From the NCBI RefSeq assembly GCF_035207705.1, contig NZ_CP128187.1, forward strand, positions 4,216,001 through 4,280,000: a stretch of 64,000 nt of DNA, given 5' to 3'. Below are positions 42,450 to 50,810 of this stretch, piece by piece. The stretch's first letter is position 1. The number at the start of each line of letters is the position of its first letter. The notes under the pieces were generated by a model. That model was not told the DNA's origin. It ran no database searches and worked only from the letters and a program-made list of their open reading frames with translations. The translations under genes were made by a program, and so were the position numbers. Origin of the DNA: Maribacter sp. BPC-D8. GTDB lineage: Bacteria > Bacteroidota > Bacteroidia > Flavobacteriales > Flavobacteriaceae.

Positions 42450-43154
42450 TTAAGCCGCTATATGCTTTAAATAATACTGATGTAAGTCAGCTGGTTTTGC
42501 CCCTAAATGGTATTTTAAATGAATCATTCCGAAATGCCATTGTAACCGTACTTCGCCTCGCTCTTCATAACGTCTTGCGGAAGTAGTTACGGCAGAAGAA
42601 ATAATCTTAAAAGGTTTTAATTTATATACACGTCGAATAAATTCATTGTCTTCGTAAATCACAAATTTTTCATTGAAGCCATTGAGTTGGTGAAAAAGTT
42701 TGTTAGTGATAAACAGCGACTGATCACCACCACGACAAATTTGATGATTAATACGGGTGCACCAAGAGAAGAATTTTAAAAATCGGCTATTGCTGTTAAA
42801 GCGCATTTGAAAACAACCCACCTCAAAACCTTGGTCAATTTCATTTAGAATAGCATTGTCAAAATCTTTCGGAGGTAAAGAATCTACATGTAAGAAATAA
42901 AGTATATCTCCAGTAGCTTTTGTCGCCCCGAGGTTCATTTGTGCAGCACGTCCTTTTTTGCTTTTAACAACAGAAGCACCATGTTTTATAGCGTTTTCAA
43001 CAGTGTAATCTGTGCTGCCGCCATCAACCACTAGTATTTCTTTAATGCGGTCAGAGCCTGCATTGGTTGAAATAGCGAAAAGTACATCTTTAATGTACTT
43101 TTCTTCATTCAATACCGGTATAATAATACTAATGGTTGGCTGGTGGGCACTCAT
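42450..43154 (-). CDS. TIGR04283 family glycosyltransferase (arsenosugar-type GT2)
   Basis: 234 aa GT2 enzyme: IIIPVLNEEKYI, LVVDGGSTDYT, RAAQMNLGATKATGDILYFLHVDS (DxD-like HVDS) and the C-terminal VIYEDNEFIRRVYK and RRYEERGEVRLQW. This combination matches the TIGR04283 'arsenosugar biosynthesis' type. The neighbouring PNP, TIGR04282 protein and rhodanese support the assignment; ArsM and ArsS are not seen in the window, so the substrate is open. The 45-bp gap to the PNP gene suggests a shared transcript. Confidence 0.8.
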   Translation of the reverse strand: MSAHQPTISIIIPVLNEEKYIKDVLFAISTNAGSDRIKEILVVDGGSTDYTVENAIKHGASVVKSKKGRAAQMNLGATKATGDILYFLHVDSLPPKDFDNAILNEIDQGFEVGCFQMRFNSNSRFLKFFSWCTRINHQICRGGDQSLFITNKLFHQLNGFNEKFVIYEDNEFIRRVYKLKPFKIISSAVTTSARRYEERGEVRLQWHFGMIHLKYHLGAKPADLHQYYLKHIAA

Positions 43155-43198
43155 ACAATACTGTTTGCTTACTTATGGTAGCCAAATACTGCTAAACC

Positions 43199-44014
43199 TT
43201 ACAATTGCTTGATTAATTCTTGAAATAACTTTACCATTTTAGGTTCGGTTTTTTCGGCAATAGCGATAATCTCACTGATATCTACAGGCTTTAAATTGTC
43301 TGGGTCACATTCATCTGTCAAAACAGAAACGGCAACGATAGGTAATGATAAATGATTGGCAACGATAACCTCTGGTACGGTACTCATACCAACAGCATCT
43401 GCACCAATTAATTTGATCATTCTATATTCTGCCTTTGTCTCTAGTTGAGGTCCGACTACAGAAGCATAAACTCCGCTTTTTAATGTAATGTTATGCTCTT
43501 TAGCAATAGCCATTAGTTTGGTGCGCATATCTAAATCATAAGGCTCAGACATATCGGCAAAACGCTCGCCAAAATCACTAACACCTTTAAATGCTAATGG
43601 AGAACCACCTTGTAGGTTAATGTGATCTTCAATCAGCATCATGTCGCCCTTTTTATAATCAAGGTTTACTGCACCGGCTGCATTAGAAATAAATAATTTA
43701 GAAATGCCCAACATGTGCATTACACGAATAGGGTAGGTGATATCTAAAAAGTCGTAGCCTTCGTAAAGGTGAAAACGACCTTGCATTACCACTACTTTCT
43801 TACCAGAAATGGTGCCGTATACCAATTTACCAGTATGAAATTCTACTGTTGCCAATGGAAAAAATGGAATGTGATTGTAATGAGCTTCAATAGGGTCTTC
43901 AACACTATTGACCAATTTACCTAATCCTGTACCTAGAACAATACCTATTTCAGGTTTATCAAAACCTTTATTTTTAAGGTATGCTACAGATTCTAAAAGT
44001 TCATCTTTCATCAT
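43199..44014 (-). CDS. Purine nucleoside phosphorylase
   Basis: 271 aa trimeric-type PNP. Visible are GIVLGTGLGKL (phosphate site), HTGKLVYG, MQGRFHLYEGY, ISNAAGAVNLDY, the AVGMSTVPEVIVA box and SVLTDECDPD. It releases free purine base from (deoxy)nucleosides. In this cluster the likely substrate is a nucleoside intermediate of arsenosugar formation (5'-deoxy-5'-arsinoyl-adenosine type), which is inference; ordinary purine salvage is the alternative. It overlaps the TIGR04282 gene by 4 bp. Confidence 0.88.
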   Translation of the reverse strand: MMKDELLESVAYLKNKGFDKPEIGIVLGTGLGKLVNSVEDPIEAHYNHIPFFPLATVEFHTGKLVYGTISGKKVVVMQGRFHLYEGYDFLDITYPIRVMHMLGISKLFISNAAGAVNLDYKKGDMMLIEDHINLQGGSPLAFKGVSDFGERFADMSEPYDLDMRTKLMAIAKEHNITLKSGVYASVVGPQLETKAEYRMIKLIGADAVGMSTVPEVIVANHLSLPIVAVSVLTDECDPDNLKPVDISEIIAIAEKTEPKMVKLFQELIKQL

Positions 44015-44688
44015 AATTTTATATGTTTTAAAAAGGGTGCAAAGGCATCGATATCCTTTATATCCTCGTAATAATCTATGTCGTTTCTTATTTCTAAAAG
44101 GGCAGTAGTTTCATTTTTTAGGTCAGCTAAAGTGTCCTTCAAAACGGTTTCTGTTCCCCATGTTTTATTTTTAAAAAGTGCAGGTAAAAATCTCTTCATG
44201 CCCAATAAATAATAACCACCATCTTCTGCGGGACCAACCACAAAATCGTTTTTCTCTAAAGCTTTAAATGCTTCTTCTAAATCTTCTTGCGAAAGATCTA
44301 GCATATCACTACCGATGATAATAATTTTTTGATATTCGTTTTGAAACCCTTCTTGAAAGGCATTTGCCATACGAACACCTAAATCTTCGCCTACTTGTAT
44401 TTTTTTGCCGAATTTTTGATTGTCCCAAATATCGTTTTCCCAAATTTCTTCAGAATAATACACCTCTTTTTCAGCATATAAATTTTTGGTGATCGCTACG
44501 GTGTGGTCCAATAAAAATTTATAAATATCAAATGCAGCTTGGTCACCAACAGTAGCGGCTAAGCGTCTTTTTCCTTTGCCTATTTCAGGGTTTCTAGTGA
44601 AAATTAGTAAAAGATTGTTTGAGTTTGCGAGGGTAAAATCTATGACTTTCTCGTCTCGTACTGCTTTATTGTTCTGTAGTATTGCCAA
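44011..44688 (-). CDS. TIGR04282 family glycosyltransferase (arsenosugar-type)
   Basis: 225 aa. LLIFTRNPEIGKGKRRLAATVG is the N-terminal nucleotide-sugar loop; IIIIGSDMLDLS and FVVGPAEDGGYYLLGMK are the defining TIGR04282 motifs, and WGTETVL closes the active site. It is a GT-A-like protein of the GT2/cobinamide-guanylyltransferase branch. The start may be somewhat downstream, since the first 20 residues precede the family core. Coupled to the PNP gene by a 4-bp overlap. Confidence 0.82.
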   Translation of the reverse strand: MAILQNNKAVRDEKVIDFTLANSNNLLLIFTRNPEIGKGKRRLAATVGDQAAFDIYKFLLDHTVAITKNLYAEKEVYYSEEIWENDIWDNQKFGKKIQVGEDLGVRMANAFQEGFQNEYQKIIIIGSDMLDLSQEDLEEAFKALEKNDFVVGPAEDGGYYLLGMKRFLPALFKNKTWGTETVLKDTLADLKNETTALLEIRNDIDYYEDIKDIDAFAPFLKHIKL

Positions 44689-44706
44689 TATATTTTTTTA
44701 ATTTTT

Positions 44707-44734
44707 CCTAACTCCTAACTCCTAACTCCTAATT
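44707..44734 (-). repeat. Heptanucleotide tandem array, AGTTAGG units
   Basis: Three perfect CCTAACT units and one variant (CCTAATT) lie between the rhodanese stop codon and the TIGR04282 gene, again followed on the coding strand by AAAAATTAAAA. Same family as the arrays at 1854, 5174 and 7672, but 37 kb away from that operon. Confidence 0.92.
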
Positions 44735-45239
44735 AGTATACTTTAATTCCTTCTTGTAAAAGCTTACCCCAGTGTTTACTAAAAGCATGAACACTATCGG
44801 TTGCAACTTCTTTGTCGTTAAAAACGGTTCCACCTTTATTTTTCCATTCAAAAATACCACCATGCAAGTTTAGAATTTTTGTATATCCTATTTTTTTTAG
44901 CTTCTCACCAATATCTTCTGATCTTACACCTATGGAGCAGTAAACGATTATGGGTTGCGATTTATCAGTAATAGTTGCCAGCACCTTTTTTTCATCGAAC
45001 TTTTTATATCCGACCCAAATAGCATTCTTAAGGTGGCTTACTTCAAATTCTTCTTTTTCTCTAGTATCTAAAAATACGATAGAATCTGTCTCTGGTATAT
45101 TATCAAAATACGCATATGGTATCGTTCCTTGGTTCCAAGAGTTTAGTGCCTTTGAAATTTTGTCTTGGCCTGAGCTATATTTTGAAAAAGAAAGGAAGGC
45201 AATAACACAGAGTAATAACTTATAATTTAGTATTTTCAT
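44733..45239 (-). CDS. Secreted rhodanese-like sulfurtransferase
   Basis: 168 aa from the ATG at 45239 (MKILNYKLLLCV), chosen over 45356 because it gives a signal peptide and follows a -7 box. Rhodanese motifs are FLDTREKEEFEVSHLKNAI (about 56-74) and the active-site loop VYCSIGVRSEDIG with Cys101, followed by LHGGIFEWKN. It could transfer or trap sulfur or selenium in the periplasm; rhodanese-like proteins are known from arsenic-related gene clusters. First gene of the cluster. Confidence 0.8.
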   Translation of the reverse strand: MKILNYKLLLCVIAFLSFSKYSSGQDKISKALNSWNQGTIPYAYFDNIPETDSIVFLDTREKEEFEVSHLKNAIWVGYKKFDEKKVLATITDKSQPIIVYCSIGVRSEDIGEKLKKIGYTKILNLHGGIFEWKNKGGTVFNDKEVATDSVHAFSKHWGKLLQEGIKVY

Positions 45240-45244
45240 TACTA

Positions 45245-45252
45245 CAAAGGTA
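45245..45252 (-). promoter_or_regulatory. Candidate -7 element (TACCTTTG) for the rhodanese gene
   Basis: TACCTTTG fits TAnnTTTG and lies only 5 bp before the ATG at 45239, which suggests a nearly leaderless transcript. The -33 element is not clear. Confidence 0.45.
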
Positions 45253-45294
45253 CTATAATTAGCATTTAAGAAGTACCGGTATAAAAGTGAATTT

Positions 45295-46878
45295 ATGGTT
45301 AAAACTTTGCAAAATAAAGGTTTAGCAGTAGTTGTATTACTGTGTGTTGTTTTCAATTTCAGTTGTAAACAAGAAGTAAAGCAAGAGTTGATTGAAGAAG
45401 AAGAGATCCCGACTGGGTATTATATTGAAAAATATAGACCGCAATATCATTTTACACCAGAAGAGAAATGGATGAATGATCCTAACGGATTGGTTTATAA
45501 AGATAGTTTGTATCACCTTTTTTATCAATATTATCCAGATAGTACGGTTTGGGGACCCATGCATTGGGGGCATGCGGTTAGTAAAGATATGATGATTTGG
45601 AAGCATAAACCAGTTGCTTTATTCCCAGATGAAAACGGGTTCATATTTTCTGGTAGTGCTGTGGTAGATCATAACAATACTTCGGGCTTTGGTACAAAAG
45701 ATAATTCCGCCATGGTGGCAATTTTCACCTATCATGATATGGAAGGTGAACAAGCTGGGGAAAATGATTTTCAAACACAAGGTATTGCCTATAGCTTAGA
45801 TAATGGAGATAGTTGGACGAAGTATGAGAATAACCCTGTAATTGGCAATACGGGAATTAAAGATTTTAGAGATCCAAAGGTATTTTGGAATGATAAAGCT
45901 GAGCTTTGGACCATGCTTTTAGTCGCTGGTGATTACTTACAAATATGGAATTCACCCAATTTAAAGGAATGGGAAAAAGTTAGTGAGTTCGGTAAAGAAA
46001 CCGGTGCGCATGGTGGTGTATGGGAATGCCCAGATTTGTTTCCATTAAAAATAGAAGGTACCGATGAGGTAAAATGGGTGCTTTTGATTAGCATAAACCC
46101 TGGTGCGCCAAATGGCGGTAGTGGCACGCAATATTTTATAGGAGATTTTGATGGTACAACATTTACAACAGACCAAGTAGAGCATAAATGGATTGATTTA
46201 GGTAGAGATAATTACGCAGGTGTAACTTATAACGACACGCCAAATGATGAACGCGTATTTATTGGTTGGATGAGTAATTGGGATTATGCTAGTGAAACAC
46301 CTACTGAAAAATGGCGTAGTGCGATGACAGTACCAAGAGAATTGACTTTGCGTAAGGTTGGTGACGAAGTATCGTTATTTAATTATCCGGTAATAGGTTT
46401 TGAAAAGCATGTTGCTTTGGCATACCCAGAAAGTATAATAAAGATTCTGCCTACTAGAAAAAGAATTATTCCGCTGAAGTACGGCAACCAAAGCAAGACG
46501 AAATTTACGTTGTCCGTTCCAAATGCTCAGATTTATTTTAGGAATAAAAACGGAGATAGCCTAAGCATTAATATTGATAGGGATAAAAAGTTGGTCACGC
46601 TAGATCGAAGAAAATCGGGCAATGTTGATTTTAGCGATAAATTTTCGCCGGGAGTTCAGCAAATGAAAATTCCGAATTTACCAGATGATCCAATTGAAAT
46701 AGTATTGCTTCTAGATCATTCTTCGTTAGAACTTTTTATCAATGGCGGTCAATATGTAATGACCAATCAAATCTTTCCTAATGAGTTTTTTAGGGCGATT
46801 ACCATAGTGAATAATTCAGAAGAAGAGTTAGTTATAGAAGACTTTACAGAGCATAAAGTAGAGCGTGTTTGGGACTAG
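45295..46878 (+). CDS. GH32 family lipoprotein (levanase/fructanase-like)
   Basis: 527 aa. Lipobox VFNFSC (Cys24), then the five-bladed GH32 propeller with WMNDPNG (nucleophile Asp62), FSGSAVVD, the RDP motif (Asp193) and WECPDLF with the acid/base Glu244, followed by the C-terminal beta-sandwich (about 390-520). The enzyme hydrolyses beta-fructosides such as levan, inulin or sucrose at the cell surface. No SusC/SusD genes or fructokinase are adjacent, so its locus is isolated; divergent from the rhodanese gene with 55 bp between starts. Confidence 0.88.
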   Translation: MVKTLQNKGLAVVVLLCVVFNFSCKQEVKQELIEEEEIPTGYYIEKYRPQYHFTPEEKWMNDPNGLVYKDSLYHLFYQYYPDSTVWGPMHWGHAVSKDMMIWKHKPVALFPDENGFIFSGSAVVDHNNTSGFGTKDNSAMVAIFTYHDMEGEQAGENDFQTQGIAYSLDNGDSWTKYENNPVIGNTGIKDFRDPKVFWNDKAELWTMLLVAGDYLQIWNSPNLKEWEKVSEFGKETGAHGGVWECPDLFPLKIEGTDEVKWVLLISINPGAPNGGSGTQYFIGDFDGTTFTTDQVEHKWIDLGRDNYAGVTYNDTPNDERVFIGWMSNWDYASETPTEKWRSAMTVPRELTLRKVGDEVSLFNYPVIGFEKHVALAYPESIIKILPTRKRIIPLKYGNQSKTKFTLSVPNAQIYFRNKNGDSLSINIDRDKKLVTLDRRKSGNVDFSDKFSPGVQQMKIPNLPDDPIEIVLLLDHSSLELFINGGQYVMTNQIFPNEFFRAITIVNNSEEELVIEDFTEHKVERVWD

Positions 46879-47171
46879 TTTCTGCAGGATTGTCTCATAG
46901 ATTAAGACTTCTTCGTCTGTGATGCTACTTGCTATTTTTGTTTTTTATATAATTTGCTAGGTAGATTTTGTTGCGTCTAAGTTAAAGTTGGCTAATTGTG
47001 TTTGCTGAAACTTAGGTTATGATGATGTGCTCATCATTATAATTGGTTATTAACTACAGTTTAATTCTGAAATCTTTTTGTCGATATAAAGGCGAAAAGC
47101 ACAACTCTATGCTATGATTTGTAAACTAACCTATATATTTTTGTATTAGAATAGGAGGGTATTAAAACAAA
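46879..47171. other. 293-bp gap with two inverted repeats, no gene
   Basis: I see no ORF. Two small palindromes are present: CTAAGTT...AACTTAG (about 46977-47016) and ATGATGA-TGTGC-TCATCAT (about 47020-47039). They could be part of a small RNA or a GH32 terminator; there is no T-tract after either. Confidence 0.4.
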
Positions 47172-47172
47172 A

Positions 47173-47199
47173 AAATCCTTACCGTAAAGTAAGGATTTA
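47173..47199. terminator. Terminator hairpin after tRNA-Phe
   Basis: AAATCCTTAC-CGTAAA-GTAAGGATTT is a 10-bp stem just beyond the 3' end of the tRNA on the minus strand, with T-rich sequence following on that strand. It terminates the tRNA transcript. Confidence 0.75.
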
Positions 47200-47202
47200 T
47201 TG

Positions 47203-47275
47203 TGGTGCCTCCAGGAATCGAACCAGGGACACATGGATTTTCAGTCCATTGCTCTACCAACTGAGCTAAGGCACC
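47203..47275 (-). tRNA. tRNA-Phe (GAA anticodon)
   Basis: 73 nt that fold into a full cloverleaf: acceptor GGTGCCT/AGGCACC, D-arm GCTC...GAGC, anticodon arm ATGGA-CTGAAAA-TCCAT with GAA, variable loop GTGTC, T-arm CCTGG-TTCGATT-CCTGG and discriminator A. CCA is not encoded and must be added. A strong promoter lies 20 bp upstream and a terminator follows. Confidence 0.97.
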
Positions 47276-47294
47276 ATGTCGCTATAAGCGGCTG

Positions 47295-47325
47295 CAAATA
47301 TAATTTCAATTTTATGATTTACAAA
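47295..47325 (-). promoter_or_regulatory. Bacteroidota-type promoter of tRNA-Phe
   Basis: On the minus strand TTTG (47322-47325), a 19-bp spacer and TATATTTG (47295-47302) match the TTTG-N19-TAnnTTTG consensus exactly, 19 bp before the mature tRNA 5' end. Confidence 0.8.
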
Positions 47326-47375
47326 CTAAATCGTGAAAAAAGAAAAATGTTTTTTTAATTTTTAATCTTTGTAAC

Positions 47376-48104
47376 ATGAATTTAATAATTGATGCAGGTA
47401 ATACAAACGTTAAGTTAGCAATCTTCAAAAAGTCAGAAATAATTCATTTAGAGACTGTTGTTGTCGATTTGTTTGTTGAGGCAGTTAAAAAAATCTTCAG
47501 AGAATTTCCGAGAATAAAATCTTCAATAGTTTCTAGTGTTGGATCACTTTCTAAGGATCAAATGAAGGTTGTGGCCGTTTTTTGTGAACTACATGAACTT
47601 TCTAATGCATCAAAAGTGCCATTTAAGAACTCATATGCCTCACCTCAGACATTAGGTGTAGATCGTTTGGCTTTGGCTACGGCAGCATATTATTTCAATC
47701 CGCATCAGAATAATTTAGTAATTGACGCTGGTACATGTGTTACTTATGATATGTTGAATGATTTTGATGAATATTTGGGCGGTGCGATATCTCCTGGGGT
47801 TCAAATGCGGTATAATGCCATGCATCAGCAAACGGCAAAGTTACCTTTACTCGAAAAAAAAGAACTGTTAGACTATATCGGTAACACGACAGAAAACTGT
47901 CTTCATAGTGGTGTTGTGAACGGTATAACTCTTGAAATAGACGGTGTCATTGATCTCTACAAAGCTAGATTTGAAAATTTAACAGTTATTTTAACTGGTG
48001 GAGACACACTATTTTTGTCTAAACGATTAAAAAATACCATATTTGCGGATTCCAAATTTCTCCTGAAAGGGCTTAATTATTTGCTGGAATACAACAAGCA
48101 CTAA
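47376..48104 (+). CDS. coaX: Type III pantothenate kinase
   Basis: 242 aa ASKHA-fold kinase catalysing the first step of coenzyme A synthesis. Phosphate-binding LIIDAGNTNVKLAIF (3-17), the pantothenate site region TLGVDRLALATAAY (92-105), the second phosphate loop VIDAGTCVTYDM and LGGAISPG, and TGGDTLFL near the C-terminus are all present. Length is normal. It opens an envelope gene run; its stop (TAA) is immediately followed by the next gene's ATG. Confidence 0.93.
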   Translation: MNLIIDAGNTNVKLAIFKKSEIIHLETVVVDLFVEAVKKIFREFPRIKSSIVSSVGSLSKDQMKVVAVFCELHELSNASKVPFKNSYASPQTLGVDRLALATAAYYFNPHQNNLVIDAGTCVTYDMLNDFDEYLGGAISPGVQMRYNAMHQQTAKLPLLEKKELLDYIGNTTENCLHSGVVNGITLEIDGVIDLYKARFENLTVILTGGDTLFLSKRLKNTIFADSKFLLKGLNYLLEYNKH

Positions 48105-49394
48105 ATGATCAGAAAAATTGTAATTGCAATTGTATACATAACCACCGTGGGTATGTACGCTCAAGATGGCACCGTTTCTCCCTATTCTTTCTTCGGAATT
48201 GGCGATTTAAAAAACGAAAGCACGGTTGAAAATCAAATGATGGGTGGTATTGGCGTCTATGCCGATAGTATTCATATAAACCTAAAAAACCCTGCAGCTT
48301 ATGGTAAGCTAGGTTTAGAGGTAATGGATAGAGAAGGTCTAGTAACCTATACTGCTGGGGTCTCTAATAAACAGTATACACTTAAAAGTTTTACCGAAGA
48401 ACAACAAAGCTCTATTACTAGTTTAGATTATTTGGCAATAGGTTTTAGTGTAGGTAATGGTCTAGGTATGGGGTTTGGTATTATGCCATACTCTTCAGTT
48501 GGCTATAATTTGGTTGAAGAACGTACAAATGCAAGCGGCTCAGGTTTAGTTAATGTATATAATGGAGAAGGCGGTTTAACCCGTGCTTTTTATTCTATAG
48601 GATATGAAGTGGTAAAAGACTTAAGTATTGGAGCTACGGTAAATTTTAACTTCGGTACTTTAGATAGTGAAAGATTGCAACAGGTAGAAGATATTCAATT
48701 TGGAACTTTTGATAGAAGAAGTTCTCGAATAAATGGGTTTGATTTTAACTACGCATTAAATTATACCCCTATAATAAAAGGTAGACAACGATTACATTCT
48801 TCTATTCGAGTAAATACCCAAGGTAATTTAGTTTCTAAGAATGATAGACAAATAGGTTCTTTCTCGGTTGCTAATGGTGGTACAATAGAAGAGGTAGAAG
48901 TAAATTTGGCTGCTCAGAATTTGAGTAATACCGAGTTGAAGATACCTACGACTACTACATTAGGTTTAGGTTATGGAGAAGATTATAAATGGTTTGTAGG
49001 TGCTGAATATAGTTTTCAAGAGATGAGTTCTTTTGAAAATTCTTTCTTAGGTGCTGATAGTATAGCGTATGAAGATGCAAGTTCATTTGCATTAGGTGCT
49101 TTTATTACACCAGATCATAATTCGTTTTCAAGTTACTTAAAACGAATTACTTACCGCGCAGGAATGCGTTTAGATAAGACTGGTATGTTGGTGAATGATG
49201 TTGATATAAATAACTTTGGCATAACTTTTGGATTAGGCTTACCACTGGGTAGAAGTTTCTCTAATCTTAACTTAGGTTTTGAATTTGGCAAAAGAGGAAC
49301 AACTAGAGCGAATCTAATCGAAGAGAGCTATTTTAAATTCAATGTAGGTCTTTCGTTGAACGATCGTTGGTTCCAGAAAAGAAAAATCAATTAA
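48105..49394 (+). CDS. Outer-membrane beta-barrel protein (FadL/OmpP1-like)
   Basis: 429 aa with a signal peptide (to TTVGMYAQ, ~20). The N-terminal GTVSPYSFFGIGDL and QMMGGIGV stretch and the following regular strands (GFGIMPYSSVGYNL, LSIGATVNFNFGTL, YKWFVGAEYSFQEMSSF) resemble the FadL-like transport barrels of Bacteroidota. It starts directly after the coaX stop codon (TAAATG). Substrate unknown. Confidence 0.75.
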   Translation: MIRKIVIAIVYITTVGMYAQDGTVSPYSFFGIGDLKNESTVENQMMGGIGVYADSIHINLKNPAAYGKLGLEVMDREGLVTYTAGVSNKQYTLKSFTEEQQSSITSLDYLAIGFSVGNGLGMGFGIMPYSSVGYNLVEERTNASGSGLVNVYNGEGGLTRAFYSIGYEVVKDLSIGATVNFNFGTLDSERLQQVEDIQFGTFDRRSSRINGFDFNYALNYTPIIKGRQRLHSSIRVNTQGNLVSKNDRQIGSFSVANGGTIEEVEVNLAAQNLSNTELKIPTTTTLGLGYGEDYKWFVGAEYSFQEMSSFENSFLGADSIAYEDASSFALGAFITPDHNSFSSYLKRITYRAGMRLDKTGMLVNDVDINNFGITFGLGLPLGRSFSNLNLGFEFGKRGTTRANLIEESYFKFNVGLSLNDRWFQKRKIN

Positions 49395-49431
49395 TAAAAA
49401 ATTAGTACATTAACCATTTAAAAAGAGAAAT

Positions 49432-50805
49432 ATGAAATCGAAACTTTACTTCACGGCAATAATGTTCCTAGGAATGATGGGAGTAAGTAATGCACAGGCA
49501 CAAAACCCTGAATGTATGACTAACTTGTCTATCTTTTCTGAGCATGCGAAAGTTAAAAATTACGACGCGGCTTATGAGCCATGGAAAATGGTTTATGAAA
49601 CTTGTCCTCAATTAAATAATGCTATCTATGTATATGGTGAACGTATACTGAAAGATAAGATGAAAAACGCCACAGGTGCTGATAAAGAGAAGTTTGCAAA
49701 TGATCTTATGGGTCTTTATGACAATAAGTTAAAGCATTTTGCATCTAAAACTAGTCCAGGCGAAACTGAAGTTGACAAGGCTTTAGTAATGTATGATAAT
49801 AAAATGGCTGACGATGCTAAAATGTACAGCATGTTAAGTGATGCCTTTACAAAGGATCAAGAAAACTTTAAAAGCCCTAAAGCATTATATATCTATTTCT
49901 CGAGTTTGGTAGATGAGCATAAGGCTGGTAGAAAAGATTTGCAAGAAGTATTTGATGTGTACGATGCTGTTACAGAGAAAATTGAATTAGAAAATGAAAG
50001 CCTTACTGGTAAAATTGCTAAACTTTTACCTAAAGAAGAAGCTGGTACATTAACTTCTAAAGAAAAATCTCGTTTAAAGTCTTACAATTCTTATTCTGAA
50101 GTTTACGGTAAAATCGCAGGAAGTATCGATTCTAAATTAGGTCCTTTAGCTGATTGTAGCAACTTAATTCCTCTTTACGAAAAGAGTTTTGAAGAGAAGC
50201 AGAACGATGTTGTTTGGGTAAAAAGAGCAGTTGGTCTTATGTTCAACAAAGAATGTACAGATGATCCAATGTTCCAGAAATTATTCGAAGCGCAATTGAG
50301 ATTAGATCCATCTGCCGATGCTTATGTATATGGTGGTACTTTGAAGATGAAAAATGGAGACACTAAAGGTGCTCTTGCAGATTTCGATAAAGCATTGTCT
50401 TTAGAAACGAATAATGAGAAAAAATCTAAGATTGCTTACAAAGTAGCGGTTATTAATAAGAGAAAAGGTAGCAAGTCTACAGCTCGTAGCTACGCACAGA
50501 AAGCGATTGATGCTAACCCGTCTAACGGTCGTGCATATTTATTAATTGCTAACTTATATGCAACAAGTGCAAACGGTTGTGGTACTACTGCTTTCGAAAA
50601 AAGAGCAATGTATTGGAAAGCTGCAGATATGGCAAGAAAAGCAGGTAGAGTAGATCCATCATTAAGTGGTTCTTCAAGTCAAGCTGCAAACAGTTATAGT
50701 GCAAAAGCACCATCTAAAGAAATGATCTTTAGTTCAGGTATGGCTGGTAAAACTGTTACTTTCAACTGTTGGGTTGGTGGTAGCGTGAAAGTACCTTCTT
50801 TATAG
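49432..50805 (+). CDS. Secreted TPR-repeat protein
   Basis: 457 aa with a signal peptide (to SNAQAQ, ~24). The N-terminal half (PECMTNLSIFSEHAKVKNYDAAYEPWKMVYETCP) and the C-terminal half (DAYVYGGTLKMKNGDTKGALADFDKALSLE; ARSYAQKAIDANPSNGRAYLLIANLY) carry TPR units, and the tail has Cys-rich CWVGG. It is abundant-looking (optimal codons) and adjacent to barrel and LptC genes, so an envelope assembly role is likely. A terminator hairpin lies just past its stop, inside the next gene. Confidence 0.8.
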   Translation: MKSKLYFTAIMFLGMMGVSNAQAQNPECMTNLSIFSEHAKVKNYDAAYEPWKMVYETCPQLNNAIYVYGERILKDKMKNATGADKEKFANDLMGLYDNKLKHFASKTSPGETEVDKALVMYDNKMADDAKMYSMLSDAFTKDQENFKSPKALYIYFSSLVDEHKAGRKDLQEVFDVYDAVTEKIELENESLTGKIAKLLPKEEAGTLTSKEKSRLKSYNSYSEVYGKIAGSIDSKLGPLADCSNLIPLYEKSFEEKQNDVVWVKRAVGLMFNKECTDDPMFQKLFEAQLRLDPSADAYVYGGTLKMKNGDTKGALADFDKALSLETNNEKKSKIAYKVAVINKRKGSKSTARSYAQKAIDANPSNGRAYLLIANLYATSANGCGTTAFEKRAMYWKAADMARKAGRVDPSLSGSSSQAANSYSAKAPSKEMIFSSGMAGKTVTFNCWVGGSVKVPSL

Positions 50806-50810
50806 AAAAA

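Noticed and set aside
47203..47275. Integrative element attached at tRNA-Phe
   Set aside because: No integrase and no direct repeat of the tRNA 3' end were seen within the window.
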